Of a stretch of 64,000 nt of DNA, positions 1 through 8,704 are shown piece after piece. A program made the position numbers and the translations under genes. The stretch lies in the NCBI RefSeq assembly GCF_002105195.1, contig NZ_MUHU01000025.1:62001-126000 (forward strand), read 5' to 3'. The notes under the pieces were generated by a model. The model saw only the letters and a program-made list of their open reading frames with translations. It was not told where the DNA came from and searched no databases. Positions within the stretch are counted from its first letter, which is position 1, and every line of letters starts with the position of its first letter. The stretch comes from Derxia lacustris. Lineage in GTDB: Bacteria; Pseudomonadota; Gammaproteobacteria; Burkholderiales; Burkholderiaceae_E.

Positions 1-142
1 TGCTCTTCCCCGCGCCATTGGCGCCAACCAGCCAGGTCAGCGGCCCGAGCCGCACATCGCAGCTCGCAATGCTCTTGAAGTTGCGGATCGCGACCCGCGT
101 GATGCAGGGCGACGGCCAGCCGGGCCGGGCGGCTTCGCTCAT
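1..142 (-). CDS. AAA/RecF-type ATPase, N-terminal fragment
   Basis: Only the first 47 codons are in the window; the gene continues past the left edge. The protein has a short polar N-terminus, then a strand reading TRVAIRNFKSIASCDVRLG, then a Walker A loop, GANGAGKS. The 'I-x-N-F-K-S-I' strand just before the P-loop is typical of AAA_21/RecF/SMC-like ATPases that act on DNA or in defence and OLD-like systems. The start codon lies only 8 bp beyond the gspF stop on the same strand, so the two are probably co-transcribed. The specific function cannot be told from this fragment. Confidence 0.72.
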   Translation of the reverse strand, partial: MSEAARPGWPSPCITRVAIRNFKSIASCDVRLGPLTWLVGANGAGKS

Positions 143-150
143 GGCTGCCC

Positions 151-1404
151 TCACCGCACCAACTGATTGATCTCGATGATCGGCAGCAGCACCGCCAGCA
201 CGATCACCAGCACCACCGCGCCCATCACCAGGATCAGCACCGGCTCCAGCAGGCTGGTCAGCACCATCGTGCGGCGGGCCAGATCCTCGCCCTGGCCGGT
301 GGCGGCGCGTTCCAGCATGTCGGGCAGGTTGCCGGTGCTTTCGCCCGAGGCGATCAGATGGATCAGCACCGGCGGAAACAGCCCGCGCCGCGTGCCGCCA
401 TCGCCCTTGGCGCCAGCCGCCAGCGCGCGCGCCAGCGACGAGCCCTCGCGCACCCGCACGATGGCCGCATCCACATCGCGCCGCATCGCCAGATTGCCGA
501 CCGTGCGCCCGCCCGCCTCCAGCGAGCGCAGGATCGGCACGCCGCCGCCGACCAGAATCGCCAGCGTGCTGGCAAAGCGCGCGGTGTTCAGGCTTTGCAC
601 CAGCCGGCCCATGATCGGCAGCGTCAGCACCCAGGCGTCGAAGCGCGCGCGAAAGCCGTCGTTGCGCAGCGCCCGGCCAAAGCCCCAGCCGGCCGCGCCG
701 ATGCCGAGCGCCAGCAGCCAGCCGCGCGCACGCAGAAAGTCGCTGAGCCAGATCATCACCAGCGTGAGCGTCGGCAGCTTCTGCTTGGTCTGGTCGAACA
801 CCGCGACCACCTGCGGCACCACATAAGTGAGCAGGCCCACGACCACCAGCAGCGCCACCGTGCTGACGATGGCCGGGTAGACGAAGGCCATCGTCACCTT
901 GCTGGTCAGCGTGTTGCGCTCTTCCACATAGGTGGCGAGCTTGTCGAGCACGCGGCCCAGGTCGCCCGAGGTTTCGCCGGCGGCGACCAGCGCGCGGTAG
1001 ATGTCGGGGAAGTCGCGCTGACGCCGTTCGAGCGCGCCGGCCAGCGTCGAGCCGCCGAGCACATCGGTGCGCACGCCGGCGAGCAGGTCGCGCACATGCG
1101 GCCGCTCGGCCTGCTCGATGAGTGCCGACAGCGCGCGCTCCAGCGGCAGCCCGGCGCCGAGCAGGCTGGCCAGCTGGCGCGTCAGCAGCGCGAGTTCGGT
1201 GGTGCCGAGCTTGCGACCGCGCAGCCGCACCGCACTGCCGGATTGCGCGGTGCCGGCGGCATCGGCCGAAATGGGTTCGACGCTCACGGGCGCCAGCCCG
1301 CGCGCCCGCACCAGCGAGCGCGCATGGCGGGCGGACTCGGCCTCGATCACGCCGGAGTCGGTCTTGCCGGCGTCGGTCAGGGCCTCGAAACGGAATGCAG
1401 CCAT
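151..1404 (-). CDS. gspF: Type II secretion inner-membrane platform protein GspF
   Basis: GspF is the polytopic inner-membrane protein that connects the GspE ATPase to the pseudopilus. At 417 aa it is close to the usual length of about 405. It has two T2SSF domains (about residues 70-195 and 275-400). The conserved 'ASGESTGNLPDML' stretch is in the second copy and a matching 'AAGETSGDLGRVL' in the first. Three hydrophobic segments lie near residues 172-195, 222-240 and 385-408. The N-terminal 'FRFEALTDAGKTDSGVIEA' is the usual GspF/PilC opening. The other gsp genes sit about 30 kb away (31399-42072). gspF has the same strand as gspE and lies downstream of it, as if an E-F operon had been split. 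A PilC-type pilus protein is less likely because no pil genes are nearby. Confidence 0.93.
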   Translation of the reverse strand: MAAFRFEALTDAGKTDSGVIEAESARHARSLVRARGLAPVSVEPISADAAGTAQSGSAVRLRGRKLGTTELALLTRQLASLLGAGLPLERALSALIEQAERPHVRDLLAGVRTDVLGGSTLAGALERRQRDFPDIYRALVAAGETSGDLGRVLDKLATYVEERNTLTSKVTMAFVYPAIVSTVALLVVVGLLTYVVPQVVAVFDQTKQKLPTLTLVMIWLSDFLRARGWLLALGIGAAGWGFGRALRNDGFRARFDAWVLTLPIMGRLVQSLNTARFASTLAILVGGGVPILRSLEAGGRTVGNLAMRRDVDAAIVRVREGSSLARALAAGAKGDGGTRRGLFPPVLIHLIASGESTGNLPDMLERAATGQGEDLARRTMVLTSLLEPVLILVMGAVVLVIVLAVLLPIIEINQLVR

Positions 1405-1533
1405 CCCTGTCCTCGAAAAATCGGGTCACACATCATAAGACGCGGGCACAAAGCCCCCGGGCGCGCCGGCGCCGGCCTGCGCAGACTGGTCGCAGGCGCC
1501 CGCCGGGCGTCATTCCCACTCTGAAAGCGTTCG

Positions 1534-3330
1534 ATGACTCCTCCGCACACGTCGTCGCTGGAACTCGCCGTCATCGGCAACTCGCGCATCGGCGCGCTGA
1601 TCGACACCCGCGGCGACGTGGTGTGGATGTGCGTGCCGCGCTTCGATGGCGATCCGGTGTTCTGCGCCTTGCTCGATGGCGTCGAGGCGGCACGCGGCCG
1701 CTTTGCCATCGACATCGAAAACTGCGCGGCGGTCGAGCAGGACTATCTGCGCAACACGCCGATCCTGCGCACCGTCAAGCGCGACGGCGCCGGCAATGCG
1801 ATCGAGATCCTCGACTTCGCGCCGCGCTTCTATCAGTACGGCCGGATCTTTGCGCCCGTGTCGCTGGTGCGCATCGTGCGGCCGCTGACCGGCCGGCCGC
1901 GCATCCGGGTGCATTTCGATCCGCGCTGCGATTACGGCGCCGGCCAGCCGCAGATCACCTGGGGCAGCCATCACATCCGGGCCCAGCTGCCCGACTATCC
2001 GATGCGCCTGACCACCGACGCCTCGATCAGCGCGGTGGTGGAGCGGCGCTTCTTCATCCTGGAGCGCGAGGCCAGCTTCATCTTCGGGCCCGACGAGACG
2101 CTGTCGCAATCGCCGTCCGAGGCCGGCCGCCATCTGCTGGCCGAGACCACCGCCTACTGGCATCGCTGGGTGCGCAACCTGGCCGTGCCCTTCGAATGGC
2201 AGGCGGCGGTGATCCGCGCCGCCATCACGCTCAAGCTCAATGCGTTTGAAGACAGCGGCGCCATCATCGCCGCCATGACCACCTCGATCCCCGAGGCGGC
2301 CGACACGGTGCGCACCTGGGACTACCGCTATTGCTGGCTGCGCGACGCCTACTTCGTGGTCAATGCGCTCAACCGGCTCGGCGCCACCAGCTCGATGGAG
2401 CGCTATCTGCACTACCTCGAGAACATCGTCGCCGAGGCCGGCAGCGAGCAGCTCCAGCCCTGCTACGCCATCAACGGCACGGCGTTTCTTGAGGAGCTGA
2501 ACATGCCGGGGCTGGCCGGCTATCGCGGCATGGGGCCGGTGCGGCACGGCAATCTGGCCTATCTGCAAACCCAGCACGATGTCTACGGCTCGGTCATCGT
2601 CGGCGTCACGCATGCCTTCTTCGACGAGCGCCTGGGCCGCATGGGCGACGAGGCGCTGTTCCGCCAGCTCGAAAAGCTCGGCCATCAGGCCTTTGCCAAT
2701 CACGACCAGCCCGATGCCGGCATCTGGGAATTCCGTGGCCGGCAGTCGGTGCACACCTTCTCCTCGATGATGTGCTGGGCCGCCTGCGACCGGCTGGCGC
2801 GCATCGCGGCCCGGCTGCATCTGCCCGACCGCCAGCATTTCTGGGCCGAGCGCGCGGCGCACATCCATGCGGTGATCTGCGCGCGCGCCTGGAGCGACGC
2901 CATCGGCGGCTTCTCGGCGGTGTTCGACGGCGACATCGTCGATGCCAGCCTGCTGCTGATGGGCGAACTCGACTTTCTGCCGCCCGACGATCCGCGCCTG
3001 CGCGCCACCATCGAGATGATCGAGCGCCATCTGCGGCGCGGCGACTTTCTGCTGCGCTATGCCGAGCCCGACGACTTCGGCCGGCCCGAGGTGGCCTTTC
3101 TGGTGTGCAGCTTCTGGCTGGTGCAGGCGCTGGCACGCATCGGCGAACCGGACCGGGCACGCGCCCACTTCGAGACGCTGCTGGCCTGCCGCAACCGCTT
3201 CGGCCTGCTGTCCGAAGACATCGACTTCGACACTCACGAGCTGTGGGGCAACTTTCCGCAGACCTACAGCATGGTCGGCATCGTGATGTGCGCGATGCGC
3301 CTGAGCCGGCGCTGGGACGACGCCTTCTGA
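1534..3330 (+). CDS. Glycoside hydrolase family 15 protein (glucoamylase/trehalase-like)
   Basis: A 598-aa cytoplasmic enzyme with no signal peptide. GH15 enzymes invert the anomeric centre when they release glucose from alpha-glucans or trehalose. The N-terminal beta-domain (about 1-220), opening with 'LAVIGNSRIGALIDTRGDVV', is the trehalase-type N-domain common in bacterial GH15 proteins. The C-terminal (alpha/alpha)6 barrel has 'TWDYRYCWLRDAYFVVNAL' and 'PDAGIWEFRGRQSVHT', with E399 the likely catalytic acid. It is transcribed away from gspF and stands alone, since no treS, otsAB or glg genes are near. The substrate (trehalose or maltodextrin) cannot be decided from sequence. ATG at 1534 was chosen because it gives the complete N-domain. 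Confidence 0.9.
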   Translation: MTPPHTSSLELAVIGNSRIGALIDTRGDVVWMCVPRFDGDPVFCALLDGVEAARGRFAIDIENCAAVEQDYLRNTPILRTVKRDGAGNAIEILDFAPRFYQYGRIFAPVSLVRIVRPLTGRPRIRVHFDPRCDYGAGQPQITWGSHHIRAQLPDYPMRLTTDASISAVVERRFFILEREASFIFGPDETLSQSPSEAGRHLLAETTAYWHRWVRNLAVPFEWQAAVIRAAITLKLNAFEDSGAIIAAMTTSIPEAADTVRTWDYRYCWLRDAYFVVNALNRLGATSSMERYLHYLENIVAEAGSEQLQPCYAINGTAFLEELNMPGLAGYRGMGPVRHGNLAYLQTQHDVYGSVIVGVTHAFFDERLGRMGDEALFRQLEKLGHQAFANHDQPDAGIWEFRGRQSVHTFSSMMCWAACDRLARIAARLHLPDRQHFWAERAAHIHAVICARAWSDAIGGFSAVFDGDIVDASLLLMGELDFLPPDDPRLRATIEMIERHLRRGDFLLRYAEPDDFGRPEVAFLVCSFWLVQALARIGEPDRARAHFETLLACRNRFGLLSEDIDFDTHELWGNFPQTYSMVGIVMCAMRLSRRWDDAF

Positions 3331-3390
3331 CCTGACATCGGGCCAGCGTGGCGAGGGGCGCATCCTTGCGGGCAGGCCGGCGAGCTTCCG

Positions 3391-3396
3391 GATAAT
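3391..3396 (+). promoter_or_regulatory. Possible -10 element upstream of the TonB-dependent receptor
   Basis: GATAAT, preceded by TTGCGG at 3366-3371 with a 19-bp spacer, which is longer than ideal. It lies about 85 bp before the receptor start. I found no cobalamin-riboswitch B12 box in this leader. Confidence 0.3.
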
Positions 3397-3480
3397 CTTG
3401 TCCCGCCTGGCGCAATTGCCGGTCCCCAAAAGCCCAAACCCAGCGTCGCAACCGGTCCGCAGCCGGTGCGGCCCGACCCG

Positions 3481-5580
3481 ATGCACCGGAACTCCGCCCC
3501 TCCCGGTTCTGCCCTGCGCCTGCGCCGGCTGCGCGCCTGCTGCGGGCTGCTGGCCGTGCTGCTCATGGCGGGCGCGCGCGGCGCCGACGATCCGACCGAG
3601 CTGAGCCTGGAAGAACTCGCGGTCGAGCCGGTGTTCAGCGGCTCCAAGTTTCCGCAACGCCGCGCCGATGTGCCGGGCGCGGTCAGCATCATCACCGCCG
3701 ACGACATCCGCGCCAACGGCTGGCGCAGCTTCGACGAGGTGCTCGGCGCGCTGCGCGGCGTGTTCGTCAGCAACGACCACGCCTATCACTATCTGAGCGC
3801 GCGCGGCTTCGGCCGGCCCGGCGAGTACAACCCGCGCTTCCTGTTCCTGCTCGACGGCCAGCGGCTCAACGAGGATGTGTTCGGCCAGGCGCCGGTCGGC
3901 CGCGACCTGCCGGTGGACGTGGGCCTGATCGAGCGGGTCGAGTTCATCTCCGGGCCGGGCTCGGCATCGTTCGGCAGCGGCGCCTTCATCGGCACGGTCA
4001 ACATCGTCACGCGCGAGCCGGCCGCCCTGCCCGGCCCGCGCGCGCTGCTCGGCCTGGGCAGCGATGCCACGCGCGAGGCCCGCGCCAGCTGGGGCGGCAC
4101 GCTGGCCGACGGCGCCGTCAGCCTGATGCTGGCCGCCGGCCAGTACCGCGCCGACGGCACCCCTTACCGCTTCCCCGAGCTGGACGACCGCTTCTCGCCG
4201 GGCGGCCGCAGCGCGGCGGCGGCCGATGCCGAGCACGCCGGCAACCTCTATCTCAAGCTGCGCGCCGGCGAAAGCGTGCTGTCGGTCAGCGCCAACCGGC
4301 GCGACAAGCGGATCCCCACCGCGCTCTACCGCACCGTGTTCGGCGCGCCCGAGCTGGACAGCCACGACGAGCGGACCCAGATCGGCGCGCACAGCCTCTG
4401 GCGCCCGCTGGCCGATCTGCGCATCGGCCTCGACGCCGGCTGGCTCACGCTGCGCGGGCGCGGCGACTATCCCTACGGCTTCGACATCGGCACCGCGCGC
4501 CAGGGCTATGCCAACGACCGCGCCACGCTCGAACTGCGCGCCGACTGGAGCGGCTGGGCCGGCCACCGGCTGACCGGCGGCGTCGAGGTGAAGCGCGACT
4601 TCACGCGCTCCCAGTCCGCCGGCGGCCAGCACTTCATGCGCAGCCACGACTTTCCCGACACGCTGCTGAGCTTCTATCTCGAAGACCAGTGGCGCCTGAC
4701 GCCGCACTGGCTGCTCGACTTCGGCGCGCGCCGCGACCATCCGCTCGGCGAGACCGGGCAGCAGCTCAGTCCGCGCGGCGCGCTCATCTGGCAGCCGGGG
4801 CCGTCGACCTCGTTCAAGCTGGTCGCCAGCCGCGCCTATCGCTATGCGAGCGAATTCGAGCGCGCCTTCCTGCCCCAGGTGCTCGGCGGGCCGATCCTCG
4901 ATCTGGCGGCCGAATCGATCCGCAATCTGGAGCTGGTGGCCGAGCACTACATGAGCAACAACTGGCGCGCCCAGGCCAGCCTGTGGCATTACCGCGCCGA
5001 CCGGCTGATCGGCACCCGCGCGGTCGACCCGTCGCTCACCATCGTGAGCGGCGACGGCAGGCGGCACGGCCACGGCGCCGATGTCGAGACCGAGTTCGCC
5101 TTCGACGACGGCGCCCGGATGCGCGCCAGCCTGGCCTGGCAGCAGGTCGACGGCGGCTGGGGCACGCCGCCGCCCGACGCCGCCGCGCTGGCCGACTGGC
5201 ATCCGCAGACGCCGTTCCCGACCGCCGGCGTTTCGCTGCCGCCGGGCGCGGTGGCCAATGCGCCGCGCTGGACCGGCAGCACCCAGTTCAGCCGGCCGAT
5301 CGGTTTCGGCGCGGCGCGCGCGGCGCTCGAACTGCGCGCGCTGTCGGCCCGCATGAGCCCGAACGGCGCCACCGCGCCGGGCCGGCTGGTGGTCAGCTGC
5401 AACCTGTCCGAGCTGCCGCTGGCGCGCGGCGTCAGCCTCGATCTGGGGGTGTTCAACCTGTTCGACCGGCGCAGCTGGGATGTGGCCAGCGCCGACAATG
5501 TCGATGTGCTCGGCCGCCGGCTCGACCGCATTCCGCTCGACGGACGGCTGCTGCGGGCCCAGCTGCGGATGGAGTTCTGA
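3481..5580 (+). CDS. TonB-dependent outer-membrane receptor
   Basis: A 699-aa outer-membrane beta-barrel receptor with a plug domain. The signal peptide (basic 'RLRRLR', hydrophobic 'LLAVLLMAG', cleavage near 'ARGAD') is followed by 'ELSLEELAVEPVFSGS', the N-terminus of the small TonB-receptor subfamily that often sits beside sensor kinases. The plug runs from about 45 to 165 ('PGAVSIITADDIRANG', 'LFLLDGQRLNEDVFG', 'ERVEFISGPGSASFGSGAF'), the barrel follows, and the chain ends in a terminal aromatic (MEF). A GTG at 3466 would add five residues; I prefer the ATG at 3481. It overlaps the yfiR-like start by one base and so belongs to a three-gene unit with the next two genes. The ligand is unknown, and a sensing rather than nutrient-uptake role is my inference. 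Confidence 0.9.
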   Translation: MHRNSAPPGSALRLRRLRACCGLLAVLLMAGARGADDPTELSLEELAVEPVFSGSKFPQRRADVPGAVSIITADDIRANGWRSFDEVLGALRGVFVSNDHAYHYLSARGFGRPGEYNPRFLFLLDGQRLNEDVFGQAPVGRDLPVDVGLIERVEFISGPGSASFGSGAFIGTVNIVTREPAALPGPRALLGLGSDATREARASWGGTLADGAVSLMLAAGQYRADGTPYRFPELDDRFSPGGRSAAAADAEHAGNLYLKLRAGESVLSVSANRRDKRIPTALYRTVFGAPELDSHDERTQIGAHSLWRPLADLRIGLDAGWLTLRGRGDYPYGFDIGTARQGYANDRATLELRADWSGWAGHRLTGGVEVKRDFTRSQSAGGQHFMRSHDFPDTLLSFYLEDQWRLTPHWLLDFGARRDHPLGETGQQLSPRGALIWQPGPSTSFKLVASRAYRYASEFERAFLPQVLGGPILDLAAESIRNLELVAEHYMSNNWRAQASLWHYRADRLIGTRAVDPSLTIVSGDGRRHGHGADVETEFAFDDGARMRASLAWQQVDGGWGTPPPDAAALADWHPQTPFPTAGVSLPPGAVANAPRWTGSTQFSRPIGFGAARAALELRALSARMSPNGATAPGRLVVSCNLSELPLARGVSLDLGVFNLFDRRSWDVASADNVDVLGRRLDRIPLDGRLLRAQLRMEF

Positions 5581-6122
5581 TGCCGGCGCGGGCTGCATGG
5601 CGGCATCTGCTGCGCGGCTGGCACTGCCTGCCGGCGCTGGCGGCGCTCTGGCTCGGTCTGCCGGCGGTCGGCGCGCATGCCGCCAGCGAGGCCGAGGTGA
5701 AGGCCGGCTATCTGGCCAACTTTCTGGCGTTTACCGAATGGCCCGAGGGCGGCGGTCCGCTGCGCCTGTGCCTGCTCGGCGACGCCAGCCTGGCCAGCGC
5801 GGTCGACCGGCTCGACGGCCGGCTGGTCAACGGCCGCGCCATCCAGCTGCTGCGGCTCAGCGAGCCGGTCGGGCTCGACCGCTGCAAGGTGGTGTTCATC
5901 GGCCAGGGCGCGCGCGCCAGCCTGGGCAATGTGCTCGATGCGCTCGGCGGCCTGCCGATCCTGACCGTGGCCGACAGCGACGGCTTCGCGCGCCGCGGCG
6001 TGATGATCAACATGGTGCTGACCGCCGACCGCGTGGCCTTCGAGGTGAACCGCGCGGCGCTCGCGCACAACGGCCTCGCGGTCAGCGCCCGACTGCTCCA
6101 GCTGGCACGCGAGGTGTACTGA
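5580..6122 (+). CDS. YfiR family periplasmic protein
   Basis: A 180-aa exported protein with signal peptide 'LPALAALWLGLPAVGAHAA'. The mature region has the YfiR hallmarks 'EVKAGYLANFLAFTEWP', 'LRLCLLGD', 'CKVVFIG' and 'PILTVADSDGFARRGVMIN'. In Pseudomonas, YfiR binds the periplasmic domain of the YfiN diguanylate cyclase and inhibits it. Here the next gene is a histidine kinase with a CHASE8-type sensor region like that of YfiN, so YfiR probably controls that kinase instead. The start codon overlaps the receptor stop (TGATG) and the stop is 1 bp from the kinase start, which points to translational coupling. Confidence 0.88.
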   Translation: MPARAAWRHLLRGWHCLPALAALWLGLPAVGAHAASEAEVKAGYLANFLAFTEWPEGGGPLRLCLLGDASLASAVDRLDGRLVNGRAIQLLRLSEPVGLDRCKVVFIGQGARASLGNVLDALGGLPILTVADSDGFARRGVMINMVLTADRVAFEVNRAALAHNGLAVSARLLQLAREVY

Positions 6123-6123
6123 G

Positions 6124-8064
6124 ATGCCGATCCGCGCCCGCCTGACCGACACCTTTGCCGCCCGCCTGGCGCGCATCAACCGGCGCAGCGCGCTGGTCAC
6201 CTTCGCGCTCGCGGCGGTGCTGCTGGGCGGCTCCGAAATGGTCTTCGTGCGCGCCGACGCGATCGAGTCGGGCCACCGCATCGCCAGCCTGATGGCGCGC
6301 AACAGCGCCGCCGCGCTGGCCTTCGACGACGCGCGCGTGGCCGCCGACGTGCTCGATTCGCTGCGCGACGATCCGCTGGTGCTCGGCGCCGTTGCCGTGC
6401 GCCCCGACGGCCAGGTGCTGGCGCGCTATGTCCGGCCCGGCAGCACGCCCGATGCCACGCTGCCCAGCGTCGCCGACGGTGCCGGGCAGCGCCTGGGCCT
6501 GCTGCTGCTGCGCTTCGACGCGCCGGTGGAAGTGGCCGGCATGCCGGTCGGCCAGGTGGTGCTCGAAGAAGACATCGCGCCGCTCTACCGCCACATGGCG
6601 CTGCGCAGCGGCGCGGCGGCGGCGCTGCTGCTGGTCGCACTGACGGTCTCGGCGCGGCTGCTGGCGCGCCAGCAGGCGGCGGTGGCCGAGCCGCTCGCCG
6701 CGCTCACCCGGCTCACCGAGCAGGTCCGCGCCACCGGCAGCTATGCGCATCGCAGCGGCATCGACCGTACCGACGAGATCGGCCGGCTCGCCTCGGCCTT
6801 CGACGCCATGCTCGGCCAGATCCAGGACCGCGACCGCCAGCTCGCGGCCCAGCGCGACGGCCTGGAGCAGCAGGTGGCCGAGCGCACCGCCGACCTGCTC
6901 GCCGCGATGGACGAGGCGCGCGCCGCGGCCCGCGCCAAGAGCGAATTCCTGGCCGTGATGAGCCATGAGATCCGCACCCCGCTCAACGGCGTGATCGGCA
7001 TGACCGAGCTGCTCGGCACCACCGCGCTCGACGAGCGCCAGCGCCGCTATGTGACGGCGGCGGCGGCCTCGGGCCGGCATCTGCTCGGGCTGCTCAACGA
7101 CATCCTCGATTTCTCCAAGGTCGAGGCGAACCGGCTGCTGCTGGCGCCCGAGCCGGTCGATCTGCCCGATCTGCTGGCCGAGGTGAGCAGCGCCGTCGCC
7201 CACGATGCCGGCCTGCGCGGCCTCGACCTGCGCTGCGAGATCGCGCCCGGCGTGCCGCAGCGCATCGAGGCCGATCCGCTGCGGCTGCGCCAGGTGCTGA
7301 TGAATCTGGTCGGCAATGCGGTCAAGTTCACGCCCGCCGGCTGGGTCCGGCTCGCGGTCGAGCTGGCTACGCCCGAGGCGCCCGCCGACCCAACCGCGGT
7401 GGAGCTGCGCTTCGAGGTCGCCGACAGCGGCATCGGCATCGCGCCGACGGCGGTGCAGCGCATCTTCGACGCCTTCACCCAGGCCGACAGCTCGACCACG
7501 CGGCGCTATGGCGGCACCGGCCTGGGCCTGGCCATCACCGTGCGGCTGGTGCGGCTGATGGGCGGCGAGCTGGCGGTGGACAGCCAGCTCGGCGTCGGCT
7601 CCAGCTTCCATTTCTCGGCGCCGTTCGCGCTGCCGGCGGCGCCGGCCGGCAGCGCCGGGGCCGACGCCGCCGGCGCCCCCGGCGCGCGCCGGCTCAGCGT
7701 GCTGGTGGCCGAGGACAACCCGGTCAACCAGGAAGTGCTGCGCGCCATGCTCGACTGCTGCGGCGTCGAGATCGCGCTGGCCGCCAACGGCCGCGAGGCG
7801 GTGCGCGCGCTGCGCGAGCGGCAGTTCGACCTCGTCTTCATGGACTGCCTGATGCCGGTGCTGGACGGCTACGAAGCCACGCGGCAGATCCGCGCGCTGG
7901 AGGCCGGCTGCGAGCGCGCGCCGGCCGTCATCGTGGCGGTGACCGCCAACGACTCCGACGAGGACCGGCGCCGCTGCCTGGCCGCCGGCATGGACGACTT
8001 CATCGCCAAGCCGGTCTCGTTCGACCGGCTGCGCGAGGTGCTGGCGCGCCAGCAGCCGGCCTGA
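6124..8064 (+). CDS. CHASE8-type hybrid sensor histidine kinase with receiver domain
   Basis: A 646-aa inner-membrane sensor. Order of parts: TM1 (about 22-40); a periplasmic CHASE8-like region (about 41-160, with '[15 protein letters not shown]' and '[16 protein letters not shown]'); TM2 (about 162-180); HAMP (about 182-235); a short coiled coil; HisKA with '[10 protein letters not shown]' and phosphoacceptor H281; HATPase with N, G1 ('ADSGIGIA') and G2 ('[10 protein letters not shown]') boxes; and a receiver domain (about 523-642) with phosphoacceptor D574 in '[15 protein letters not shown]'. There is no output domain and no response-regulator gene nearby, so the phosphorelay target lies elsewhere. 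CHASE8 is best known from YfiN-type cyclases, which fits the YfiR gene immediately upstream. Confidence 0.92.
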   Translation: MPIRARLTDTFAARLARINRRSALVTFALAAVLLGGSEMVFVRADAIESGHRIASLMARNSAAALAFDDARVAADVLDSLRDDPLVLGAVAVRPDGQVLARYVRPGSTPDATLPSVADGAGQRLGLLLLRFDAPVEVAGMPVGQVVLEEDIAPLYRHMALRSGAAAALLLVALTVSARLLARQQAAVAEPLAALTRLTEQVRATGSYAHRSGIDRTDEIGRLASAFDAMLGQIQDRDRQLAAQRDGLEQQVAERTADLLAAMDEARAAARAKSEFLAVMSHEIRTPLNGVIGMTELLGTTALDERQRRYVTAAAASGRHLLGLLNDILDFSKVEANRLLLAPEPVDLPDLLAEVSSAVAHDAGLRGLDLRCEIAPGVPQRIEADPLRLRQVLMNLVGNAVKFTPAGWVRLAVELATPEAPADPTAVELRFEVADSGIGIAPTAVQRIFDAFTQADSSTTRRYGGTGLGLAITVRLVRLMGGELAVDSQLGVGSSFHFSAPFALPAAPAGSAGADAAGAPGARRLSVLVAEDNPVNQEVLRAMLDCCGVEIALAANGREAVRALRERQFDLVFMDCLMPVLDGYEATRQIRALEAGCERAPAVIVAVTANDSDEDRRRCLAAGMDDFIAKPVSFDRLREVLARQQPA

Positions 8065-8704
8065 GCCGGGCGGATTCGGCGCGGCGCCGGCGGGCGTGCA
8101 GCGGCGCTGCCGGGCCGGTGGCATGGCGACGGCGCCGGCACTGGCAGTGCCGCGCGATTGCCGCCGCGCCCATTCCCGCGCGCAATTCGCGCCGACCAAT
8201 CCCCGCCGCAATTCGCGCCGCAAATCGATTCGCGGCCATTTGAATCTAGCCGCTGGCAATGATTGCCGACTATCGCCGGCAATTCGCCGTGCATTTCGGC
8301 GCCGGCACTGGCGATCGCCGTCAATTCATTACGCCGGCGTCAGTTTTGGCTGGCGATCGCCGCCAATTGCAATTGGCCAATTCACCCAGCCGATCCGATG
8401 GCAAGCCACCGCCGGCCGGCTGCAACCCGCCGCCGTCCCTGGTGCAGCGCCCCGCGGCGTGCCGTGCTGCGATTCCATCAGCCGGCATGTCGACCATGCT
8501 GATTTTCTCGGCCAGCGATAGCCGGCAGCCGATTCAATTCGATTGCTTTAGCCAGCGGATTCGCCGCCATGCACGCCGCAATTGCTGCAATTCGACACTT
8601 TTTGAATTGGCAGACAAATTGCAGTTACACGATCGCTTCCATGCATTGCCGGCACCGGCGGGTGACGGCTATTTCCTGGCATTCATCGATCGGAGCAAGG
8701 CGGA
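8065..8704. other. 640-bp non-coding region of unlike composition
   Basis: No convincing gene. GC falls well below the flanks (33/60 in 8221-8280 and 25/60 in 8581-8640, counted by eye). CAATT occurs about ten times between 8180 and 8640. A 17-bp near-repeat with core GGCGATCGCC occurs at 8309-8325 and 8351-8367. A 149-codon reading frame at 8259-8708 overlaps the next gene, has no recognisable domain and looks like chance. The right end probably holds the promoter of the DUF1549/DUF1501 genes. Confidence 0.6.
8602..8630 (+). promoter_or_regulatory. Candidate promoter of the DUF1549-DUF1501 genes
   Basis: TTGAAT (8602-8607), a 17-bp spacer, then TTACAC (8625-8630), inside the most AT-rich part of the leader and about 75 bp before the start codon. 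The -10 match is weak. Confidence 0.3.

Noticed and set aside
3391-3480. Cobalamin riboswitch before the TonB-dependent receptor
   Set aside because: No B12-box or conserved riboswitch core could be found, and the receptor belongs to a sensor-type subfamily.
1510-5598. 1362-codon reading frame on the minus strand
   Set aside because: Antisense to the GH15 and receptor genes. Long open antisense frames are expected at this GC content, and the translation is low-complexity Arg/Ala/Gly/His without any domain.
8310-8361. GGCGATCGCC blocks as cyanobacterial HIP1 repeats
   Set aside because: Only a few copies in 64 kb and no cyanobacterial genes. The motif is expected by chance in GC-rich DNA.
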